This document shows, one piece after another, positions 12,739 to 21,264 of a stretch of 47,667 bases of DNA (position 1 is the first letter of the stretch; every line of letters begins with the position of its first letter). The DNA comes from Mesotaenium endlicherianum (taxonomy: Eukaryota > Streptophyta > Zygnematophyceae > Zygnematales > Mesotaeniaceae): positions 265,728-313,394 of the forward strand of contig WELA01013858.1 in NCBI GenBank assembly GCA_009602735.1. The letters run 5' to 3'. Both the position numbers and the translations under genes were made by a program. The notes beneath the pieces were generated by a model. That model was given only the letters and a program-made list of their open reading frames with translations, searched no databases and was not told the DNA's origin.

Positions 12739-13135
12739 TGTGCGGGTGTGTGTGTCGGTGTTTGCGCACGTATAACATCTGGATAATGTTTCACTTCCCA
12801 AATCGAGCATGGGTGTAGTGAACTGCGGGGCTGAGGCTGCAGAAAACAGAAAACAGAAAAGGCATAAGTTTGTCAGTTTGTGGGGGGCCCACCGCAGGCT
12901 CGCCGGCGCAAAAGCAGGGCCCTAGGAGGCAGCAATGTTTCCAACATAAGTTTGTCAGTGTGTCTGGGACCCATCGCAAGCTCGCCCGCGCAAGAAGCAG
13001 GGCTCTGAAGAAGCCGCAGTGTCTCCGTCGCGTGCGGTGTGCGGTGTGCGGTGTGCGGTGCTGGTGGTGCAGGCGTGCAAATGACGTACACCACCATCTT
13101 TGGCTTCTACGCTACCTTCCTCTTCCTCCGCACAG
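8810..13135 (+). CDS. RCE1: CAAX prenyl protease 2 (RCE1), six exons, last exon unresolved
   Basis: RCE1 is a polytopic ER-membrane endopeptidase that removes the -aaX tripeptide from prenylated Ras/Rho-type proteins. Start chosen at ATG 8810. Exon 1 (8810 to about 9020) encodes VSSLYVV and CPSVIKQRF. Then 9525-9598 ([12 protein letters not shown]), 10073-10288 ([12 protein letters not shown] to RNLVV), 11174-11285 ([13 protein letters not shown] to CPLFFSV), 12335-12406 ([11 protein letters not shown]) and 13073-13135 ([19 protein letters not shown]). Phases agree across exons 2-6 (0, 0, 1, 1). The glutamate motif EExxxR is at 11186-11203. FxxxH is rebuilt across the exon 4/5 junction, followed by HVHH. 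Both active-site motifs are intact, so the gene looks functional. Unresolved: the exon 1 donor (exon 2 needs phase 1 entry) and the final exon; a possible HLATPL-like stretch near 13252 is out of phase. Introns carry GGAT, CA and 82-bp tandem repeats. Confidence 0.88.
10289..11173. other. RCE1 intron 3
   Basis: Donor GTATTC at 10289, acceptor TTTTTGACAG at 11164-11173. A decoy stretch at 10341-10400 in another frame resembles a degenerate protease motif, but the true EExxxR exon lies after this intron. A G-rich strand (GGGAGGGG units) occupies 11110-11160 just before the acceptor. No separate gene recognised. Confidence 0.6.
11286..12334. other. RCE1 intron 4 with telomere-like words and a GGAT repeat
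   Basis: Donor GTAATG at 11286. 11350-11440 contains many CCCTAAA/CCTAAAG-type words. 11545-11580 is a duplicated CTCCT(A/G)AAAGGCAGAAG. The 3' end is a (GGAT)n tract reaching almost to the acceptor GGCAG|CT at 12334. No independent gene recognised. Confidence 0.55.
12226..12330. repeat. (GGAT)n microsatellite
   Basis: About 25 GGAT/GGATG-type units, perfect at 12267-12304, ending roughly 5 bp before the RCE1 exon 5 acceptor where a polypyrimidine tract would be expected. Confidence 0.95.
12708..12735. repeat. (CA)n microsatellite
   Basis: A perfect CACA run inside RCE1 intron 5, followed by a TG-rich stretch. Confidence 0.9.
12863..13062. repeat. 82-bp tandem duplication plus GCGGTGT repeat in RCE1 intron 5
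   Basis: Two copies starting CATAAGTTTGTCAGT at 12863 and 12945, each with GGGCCCACCGCAGG-like and GCAGGGC words. They are followed at 13031-13062 by four GTGCGGT units directly before the exon 6 acceptor. Confidence 0.8.
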
Positions 13136-13790
13136 GTGCCCCTGCCTGTCACTTGACCTCCCCGTCACCTTATCCCTCACCTCCTCGCCAGTCTCTGCAA
13201 CTCTGCGTGTATGCCTGCATGCGGTTGATGACGGCAGCCAGCCAGCCCAGCCACCTGGCGACCCCCCTGGCCTGGCCGATGGCTCACATGCACGACGCAC
13301 GCACGCCTGGCAACCGCCATACGTGGCAGCTGGGGTGTGTTCGGACGTCACGCAAGATGATATCTTTGGGTATTGTGGAGCCGCCCTCTGCTGGAGGGGA
13401 TTCCTTTTGCTGGAGGGGACTTCATGCTGCCTGGCTCTTCCGGCTATCACACGTCGTTGAAAGTTGCATGGCAAAAGTGGCAACCCCCGGAAGCAACCGC
13501 TCACTCCTCTAGCAATTAAACTAGCCCTGCCAGATCAGCCCAGCCAGAGCAGCCAGATCTGAGACAGCCCCCTCGACCACTTCGACGTCCTTCTGGTTCA
13601 TGAGTACAGCCTGCTGCAGTGCGCTCTGAGAGTACCCTGTAGTGTTCACCGATGAGTGCTTCCAGGGCCTCCTGCACTCCTGCAATGACAGTAGGGCGAG
13701 GGCAACGGCGAGGACGAGGGTGGTGGGTTGGGTTGTGGGTTGTGGAAGGTGGGGGGCCTGAGGCACCCCCGTCGGTAGGACTCGTGGTGA
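13136..13790. other. Region downstream of RCE1 exon 6
   Basis: Should contain the last RCE1 exon and 3' end, but none could be placed in phase. Open frames on both strands are present without recognised motifs. Confidence 0.4.
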
Positions 13791-13877
13791 GCTGGACAGC
13801 AGGTCCTCCAGTACCTGGACCACTCTCATCTCCTTTCCGACAAGCAGTAGATCATCAACATAGGGAACCAAGATCAC
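13791..13877 (-). mobile_element. Ty1/copia reverse transcriptase fragment
   Basis: The minus strand encodes ILVPYVDDLLLVGKEM followed by VVQVLEDLL. This is the catalytic YVDD motif of copia-type reverse transcriptase with its usual flanks. Sequence on either side does not continue the RT domain, so this is a short relic. No LTRs found nearby. Confidence 0.7.
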
Positions 13878-16349
13878 TTGACTGTCACCCTCTTCCTCTA
13901 CCCCTCTCCCTCCCTACATACAGACTGCTGTTTGCAGAAGATCTGACAGAGCCGTTCCCGTGTGACTAAGTTTCTAAATTCACGGGTAGAATCATCCCCC
14001 GGGTGCCCAACACCGCGGAGGAGGCCAAGGAGGGGCGGGGGAGGGGCGGGGGAGGGGCGATAGGAGGGAGAGGGCAAGTGGAAAGGTGTCTCACCGCGTG
14101 AACCAGCCCAGTCCTAGCACCAGTCTGTTTATAGAGTCGCTTCTTCCTTCAGGGATCTGACCGTGGGAATCTTCAAATGCCACGTGGAACCGTGTGCTGC
14201 CATGTGTCGGCCTCTTTGGTTTCTACCCTGTAACACTTGTCACTGCATGACTTTTGTGCTTGATTAACATCTCCCCACCAACTGTGGCGTGTGTGACTGG
14301 GCTGGGTATAATCTGGCGGGGGCCTGGGAGCAGGCCATGTGGCGGCTCCTGTGGCGGCTCATATATTGTGTAACGCCATGGGCCTGCCTGACTTTGGACG
14401 CTTGCTCCAGCACCCCTATCGGCTGGGTGCGTTTTCTTCCTGCCTGCCGCTTGTGTCTTCTGTCACACACATTCCGTGAAAGTCTGTGGAGCCCCATTGG
14501 CTTGCAACCTGCTCTCGTGGGGCTTGCTGGTCCGTATCAAACGGTCTGGGACGCTGTGCAATCCCTTTCTTGCCGCCGCGTGTTGCTGCTTGGTGAGACG
14601 TCAAGCATACCAACGCTTGTGTGACCGTTTTTACTCCATGTTCAGTGATTGCTGGCGGCTTTATCGTGGGCTTGGTTGCGTTCTCACGACTTCTTGTGCC
14701 CCTCACTTGCTCGTGGGGCTACTTTTAGTGGTAAGCAATAAGACTTGGCGATAGGTAGTTGTACCGTGCGCTTCCATTGTATGGATTGGACCCTGGCATG
14801 CTATATCCCTTGCATTAGAATACAAATATGTGGAAGATTTTAGACGTGTAGGTGTTATCCCTGTGGGGTTGGAAGAACTATGCGTGAAGTACGTTAGTTT
14901 CTGGTTTTTCAAGCTTTTGGAAATGTCGACGCAAGCAATCATTTGGAGTTGCGTACTTGGCTACTAACATTAGCGGATCTAGAAACAATTATTGGACATC
15001 CAACTCTAACCTGGAGATGTCTAAGGTCTTTGAGTTAGACAATTTGTTTAATCGCTCATGATTTAATCAATTTTAATTTTTTTGTATGTTGAATAACTGT
15101 GGTGCTCCACAGAATATTTTCTTGTCTCGGGTTTGATACGCCCCTACCCCATAACTAGGGATACCATCACCATAAGATGGTGCGTTACATTGCTTATTCA
15201 AATGTGAATTTGTGAAAACAGTGTTGTAAGCAATACTCACAAGCTTATGTCTTTCCCTCCCAATGCTTGACTTTCTCTTTGAACTGTTTGGATCCTAAGT
15301 AACACGTCGGCGAGACAAAGGGTGTAACAAAAAATATGACATGTATGTATATGAATGTGAAGAAAAGAATTGCACTTATTAGCAATTTGACAAGCATTGC
15401 TACATAGTTGCCTCACATCAATTTTATTTCTGACAAACGTCATGGGAGGAAAGAAAATCTCTATCACATGGAGGGCCGTCCGGCCAAGAGAAAGACATGC
15501 ACAACAATCATAAGTGGAATAAGGTGAAGGAAAGGTGGATAGACCTCACTAACCAAGTATTTGGATACATAATTCAGTAACGTATTGAAGTATGCTATAT
15601 TCCAACATACCTTCGTAGCTCGATGACGTTTACTTATCGCCTTACGAATAGTATTAATTGATTGCACATTTACGTCATTGCGCTTTTGTGATATATAGTA
15701 GACATTAATTATTAAAGATACGACACCTGTGTCTCCATTCATGCACACGGTTTGGACAAATTGTCTCCCTAATCACAACTTACTAGTTTGTGCATGTTCA
15801 TGCAGACCTTAGATACACACCTGTATACTTTAAAAGAGAAATAAGATGGATATTTTTTTGCTACTAAGTTGTCAATATCATATCAAGCATTCCTTTCGAA
15901 AAAATGCAATTGGCGTCAGATGTGCACTTTGCAGATGAACTTTTTGAGCATGGTTACAAAATCGTTAGTGGACAAAATCAATAATGAAGCTCTCGAACAA
16001 TTATGGAGGACATGTTTGAGTGCAAAGTATTTCATGCAATTGAAGACTTGTAAGTTGTCGTTATTGTCTTGTGATAAACAATATCTTCATAACTTCTCAA
16101 ATCTCATTCTTCACCAGAGAGTTTCTTCTCATTCGACGTTTCATGTTGAGTCACAACTTCCTGTTTCCTCCAGTTGCCTCCCATGACTTCCCTTCAAGCC
16201 TCCCATGTTACTTTTGTTGGGACATTTGTTTGGACATTTTGAAGGAGGGTGAAGGATAATTTGCTCGTCTAATATAGTGTAGGCAAGGAAGGTTGTTATT
16301 GGAATATACATGGTCTTAACCTTGGGACATCTAGTTATCAATGACACAT
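13878..16349. other. No gene recognised; GC-to-AT transition
   Basis: 14025-14065 is a GGGGCGGGGGA tandem repeat. 14100-14760 is GC-rich and unique-looking. From about 14.8 kb the sequence becomes AT-rich. Scattered short frames have no recognised domain. Confidence 0.5.
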
Positions 16350-16399
16350 GCACCCCAAATGGCCTTTTTTCGGGACACTTACGTACTTTTTAGCGGATT

Positions 16400-17150
16400 T
16401 TCCGACGCTTTCATCGGATTGAGTTGAAATTTGTAGTGATGGCATATGTCTTTGTTATAGAGCTTCTAAAAAATTCTGAGACTCATATTATGAGTTTTGC
16501 ATTAGTTATTTGCGATTTAGTAAATTTGGCCATTTTGTCACCGTGACACAAAATTTGGACTTTTAGTCATCGGTGCCACTTGCATCAGAATGGCAGAATT
16601 TTGATAGGCATGTCTAATGAACTTCAAATTTTACATGCATACTAGTTACTGTATTTGAAATCTATGGATTCAGAAATATTAAGAAAATATATTAATTTCA
16701 AAAAGTTATGGGCCTCCAAAGTCTGCCAAGTGGCAGTTTCGCACACTTGAAGATTGACGGTCCGTACAATGCAGCGTAGTTTTTGGATGGACCTGAAAGG
16801 GCAACCTTTGGATTTAAGTGGCCATGATAATGCTAGGGATCAAGTTTCAGGTCAATAAAAGACCAATTGACGAGATTATGCACATTCTCTCAAATGTGCA
16901 AAATGCGGCGATGTTGAGTGATTTTCACTTTTGTACATCTCCTGGCCACTTCATGCTCAAGGTCACCTACTGTCACTTACTTCTCTGATTGACTTAAAAT
17001 TCAAAGTCAGCACTTGGGATCCATGTGTGAAAGCATGACAACAAAAAAAAAGAATTTTGAACAAAGTACACCAAGTTATGGGTCTCCGAAGTGTGCCACG
17101 TGGCGCTTTTCGCACACTTGAAGCCTGCCATACTGTACAATGCAACACAC
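16400..17150. repeat. Tandem non-coding units upstream of the transposase
   Basis: A block beginning AAGTTATGGGCCTCC with GTGTGCCA.GTGGC, TTTCGCACACTTGAAG and GTACAATGCA occurs at about 16703-16775 and again at 17072-17146, about 370 bp apart. Each is preceded by a related stretch containing TTGA(C/G)TT(A/G)AAATT; a third weaker start is near 16418. Likely the 5' subterminal or promoter region of the transposon. Confidence 0.6.
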
Positions 17151-17719
17151 TTGAAGAATGGATATCAGAACAAGACCAGATTATCTAGGTAATCATATTA
17201 AATGCAGGTGTGAATTTTGGGGACAAAGTAGTGAGTATGGAAAAAGGTTATGCACTTTGTTTGAAATCATCAAAAGTTGGCGATACTCTTCCCCTTTTAT
17301 GTTGCTCACATACTTTTTAGCATCTTTCACTTATCACAACTCCATGAATACTTATTACTACAAGCTATAACTTTTCATACATGTTCTCTTGTGTACACAC
17401 AATACACTAGAACTTCCAGATTGGAATTTGGATAAGTATGTGCACCTATAAGCTTTAATGAACTTTTGTGTGCAGATTCTCATTACTCCACCTATGTAGT
17501 TCCTATATTTGAAAATATATTTTCAAGAAGTAGCTGAAAGCAGAGTCTACAACTTCACATAATTATTATTTTAAAAAAAATGAAAATATGATTTTTAAGA
17601 ATTAAAAACTAAAAAATGATAAATAATCCAGGAATATTCCTGGACAGATTCTGACCACCTACCTGCCTACCAACCCATTTATATCTTTGTGCACATTGAG
17701 TACAAAAATCTTTTTTAAG

Positions 17720-20049
17720 ATGGAACCAATGGATCCACCCTTAGAAGTAGAACCTGCACCCAACTCAGGACCACATAAGTATCATGATGATCCAAAAAGA
17801 ATGACCATTGCTAGACCCCAAACTAACACAAGCATGCCTAGAGGCACAAGTGGAAGGTTTGTGAAGAGGAAGAAATCAAATGCTAAGAGTGCAGATGTAG
17901 GTGTGTCACTAAGATGGAGGAGAAAAGATGAAAGGCATAGAGCTGACAAGCTAAAACAAGCTGGAGAGATCAAGACCTTGAAGAGGAAAGCCATTGATAG
18001 AGAGGTAGAATTTGTTCAACAATCTATGGCTGTGAAAAGAGAGTTGAGAGCTGCTAAGAGAGAGATTAGGTACCTCAAGGAGAAGCTCCTACATACAGCG
18101 GCTGTCAATTCACCAGCGGAACGCCGTAGAGTTGGTGGACAATCTGTGAGGACATGGCAAAGGATGAGCAATGATTTGAAGTCATTCATGGCTGCCAAGT
18201 TTGTCACTGACACGAATACAACAAAGTCTTTGGCTACATTCTTGAACAAGCCAGAGAATGAAAACATGGTGGAAGCAATTGTGGCTGAACTACAACTCAA
18301 GCCGCGCATAGAGGAGGCCACGGTAAAGCAAATTCAGAATCAGTGGGATGACAAAGTGGGACTAGCTATAAAGTACAAGCTTAAGCTCTCTAAGGAGCAA
18401 TACCAGATGCTCATCAACGTCATGTCCAAGACATACAGCCAGGAGACAGGATTATGGGAGCCTAAGTACATTCAAGATACAAAGATCCCCCTCCCCAAGT
18501 TCCCTTTCATAAGGAAAGTAGACAAGTTGGCAGCCCAGTTGTATGCACAGATGAGCCCAGAGGAGAGTGTAGATGGGCTGACAGTGACTGTGTCTTTGCA
18601 AGAGACTTTGAGGCAGCGCATACAGCAGCAAAAACTTCAACCAGGGAGAGTCGTGAGGGTGCAAATCATAGGAGACGCTGCTGTATTGCATAGAGGAGTA
18701 AACCAGACTACTATAGCTGTAAAGATCATCACAAAGGACAGCTTGGGTATGACGAACTCAGCGGAGAACAATTGCACTGTCATTCTCTTTGAGGGCATGG
18801 ATGACTACAGTAGCATACAAAGTGTGGCACCAAGACTGCTGGATGAGAAGGTGAAGACAATGGAGGAAGGTGTGCAGGTGGGATTTGACCTGTTCAGAAT
18901 CAAGTTCTACCAAGGTGGTGACTACAAGTTCAGTAACAGTTTGTACGGGTCGACAGGAGCAAGCTCGACGTACCCTTGCTTGTGGTGTCTTGCGACATTG
19001 AAGAACATCCGCGACAGGTGCGGTCTTCACGAGAATGTTCTCCGCACCTTGGATGGGATGAAGGCAGCAACTCATGCTCCTGACTTGAACAAGTTGCCCA
19101 TGACCTGCCCGCACTGCTCAAAACACTTTGAGAGCAAGTTAGACCTTGACAATGACATCATGAAGACAACGAGGGGCAAGCCGGAAAAAGAGAGCACCAA
19201 GGCAAGACTAGACTATCAGGTTCAACACCAAGGACAAAGACACAAGAAGCCCCCCTTGTTTAACATTGCGCCCAATGATTGTGGAGTTTGTATTTTGCAT
19301 TTGAACCTGAGAATCTCAGCCACTCTCTATGAGAGAACTCTCCATGCTTTTCTACCACCAAAACAGGAGAAGGAAGACGAGTTCTACGCAATTTTAAAGG
19401 ACAAGGTGAAAGCCACAATACCGCGGGATTGCGTGAAGCCCTTGGACAAAGGCGAGAAGAGGAATAGGGCAGCGAAGCTGAGCTTCATTAGACGGGAGTG
19501 CCACCGGCTCCTGGAGCACTTCGTGGAGTTGGCAAACTGCGTCTTTTGTGACCTGCCAAAAGATGTCGACAGGTTACAAGCTGTATGAGAAACATCGGAT
19601 AGCTATGGAGTGGTCATGGCAGCACTCATATATCATCAGAAGACACTTACAACGAAAGACAAGCAAAGGCTGCTCTCGTTGAGGCGTATGCACAAGAGTT
19701 TGAAGACAAATTTGTGGCCGCTTGCGCGGCTGACCACATCACGGAGTACATGCACATCCTTAAGTGCCACGTCGGTGACATGATACGACAACACGGGGAT
19801 CTAGATCAGTTCAGTGGGGAGGGCATAGAGGCATTGCATCAATGGAAAAAGTCAGCCAAGACAAACAATAGAAAGGTCATGGTTGATGCACTTGGCAGGG
19901 TGTACACAAAAGGGAAAATAGGCCAAACAATGCCCCAGGAGAGTGGGAAGAGACACCTGTCAACTATCATACAGCTGCCATTGGGTCGAAATGAGAGGCA
20001 AAAGAAGGCACTTCAGAAACACCAGCTACCAGCTGCACCAATAGAGTAG
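17720..20049 (+). pseudogene. DDE-type transposase, RAG1/Transib-like layout, one frame break
   Basis: ATG 17720 opens 622 codons to TGA 19588; the coding frame resumes in another register from about 19640 to TAG 20049. Order: basic N-terminus; coiled coil about residues 95-145; core with first Asp in IIGDAA (codon 18674), second in EGMDDYSSI (18800/18803), GGDYKF, CxxC in YPCLWC (C420, C423), a second CxxC (C463, C466) followed by H469. In the second segment there is HxxxxH (codons 19753 and 19768) and GEGIEALHQWKK with the candidate catalytic Glu at 19828, 25 residues after the first His. That order and spacing match the RNase-H fold with zinc-binding insertion of RAG1/Transib as I remember it. 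Related cnidarian and fungal transposase-like families share these motifs, so the superfamily is unsettled. Breaks at 19588 and 19600 could be decay, or a roughly 50-nt intron (19573-19622, GT..AG), which would restore phase. Confidence 0.72.
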
Positions 20050-20484
20050 AAAGTAGGACAATTGAGCGTGTAGTTGCACAGCAAATTAATTGCACATAGA
20101 TTAAATACAAAATACAGTAGCATGCATAGTTAGTGTATAGAGCTTACCTTCACTTGGAAGCTTCTTGTAGCAAGAAGCTATGTCTCGAGCTCTCTTCATG
20201 AGCTCTTTTGTTGATAAGTTTTCACCTTCTACTATCAAAGTTGGTGCCCCTTGTATACGTTCCTTGTGGTGCTCCGCCTCCAGCCTGTCCTCCGTTTCTC
20301 TTTGCTGCCTCTCAAAGCACTCTCACCTGTTCTGCAACCTTTGCTCTAGCATCTTTCATCACTTGTATAGCAGCATCTCTAGCTGATTTGGCTAGTGAAA
20401 AACAGGCTGAGGTTGAGAAGCACGATCCAAGTCAGCTCTAAATTCTGCAGGTGTGCGCGGGTCTTGCCACCTTTGAATCCTCAC
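20050..20484. other. Convergent intergenic gap inside the transposon
   Basis: Shared 3' region of the two convergent ORFs. AT-rich to about 20150, then CT-rich. No additional ORF recognised. Confidence 0.5.
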
Positions 20485-21264
20485 CTAACGAGCTGCTAAG
20501 TCTGCAACTTCCTGCAACTCACAAGCTCTCTTAAAGGTTTCCTTCTCTCTCGCAACCCTCTCTTGTTCTTTTTGTACAAGAGCTTCTCTTGCTATATTTG
20601 CAGCCTCTATCATGCAATCTTTCACACAAAGACCACGACCGAGCATTCTGTGAGGATAATCTGCCAACATATAGTGTATGTGAGTGCTTGTATCTATGTG
20701 GTGATGAGCCCTCCAAACATCTATGTCATAGCATTGGTCAGGGGCCTCGACAACATGCCCCCCTCTATTTAAAAGAGCAAAAGTGAAGTTCTGGCTGAGG
20801 GATTTCTCTCCACGCTTATTTTTTCTCCAATCCATGAATAAAGGTGGAACTATAGCAACAATTTCTCCTGATTTAGCTAACAAATTAGCAGCTCCATAGC
20901 CGTAATCTGCATCAACACTTTCAAACAAAAAGAGGGCATCTAACTCTTCCACAGCCCAACATATTCTACGAATACTTCTACAAATCACAGGCTCGATTTT
21001 GGTTATATGATGCCATACTTCTTTGCCTACACTATCAAAAAGAGTTTGAAATAACTTCTTAGGGACATTAACATCTCTCATGCGTACACCGGCTTGAGGA
21101 GTAGAGTCTATCCTTTTAAACAAGCGTCTCCTATAATTTAGAAACCAGTCTCTAGGATCCACTTCAACAGCCCGGATAAAGACCTTGCCGCACCTTTGAC
21201 AATAGCATAGTCCAGCTCCTCTTTGCAGGCGGCATCTGCTACAGAATGTAGGAAGAGATGCCAT
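20485..21264 (-). CDS. Transposon-associated zinc-ribbon protein, 259 aa, function unknown
   Basis: A single open frame from ATG 21264 to TAG at 20485. The N-terminus carries a four-cysteine zinc ribbon: C8-x2-C11 and C22-x2-C25. The middle contains EVWHHITKIEP, LDALFLFESVDADYGYGAAN and FMDWRKN; after that comes a His-rich stretch (HHHIDTSTHIHY, residues about 188-199). The C-terminal 40 residues are highly charged and probably helical. No catalytic signature recognised and no kelch or PHD features, so it is not an obvious RAG2 counterpart. Tail-to-tail placement next to the transposase suggests an accessory or DNA-binding partner of the same element. Unlike the transposase it has no frame damage. 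Confidence 0.65.
   Translation of the reverse strand: MASLPTFCSRCRLQRGAGLCYCQRCGKVFIRAVEVDPRDWFLNYRRRLFKRIDSTPQAGVRMRDVNVPKKLFQTLFDSVGKEVWHHITKIEPVICRSIRRICWAVEELDALFLFESVDADYGYGAANLLAKSGEIVAIVPPLFMDWRKNKRGEKSLSQNFTFALLNRGGHVVEAPDQCYDIDVWRAHHHIDTSTHIHYMLADYPHRMLGRGLCVKDCMIEAANIAREALVQKEQERVAREKETFKRACELQEVADLAAR

Noticed and set aside
20485..21264. RAG2 homologue as partner of the transposase
   Set aside because: No kelch repeats or PHD finger; only a four-Cys zinc ribbon is visible.
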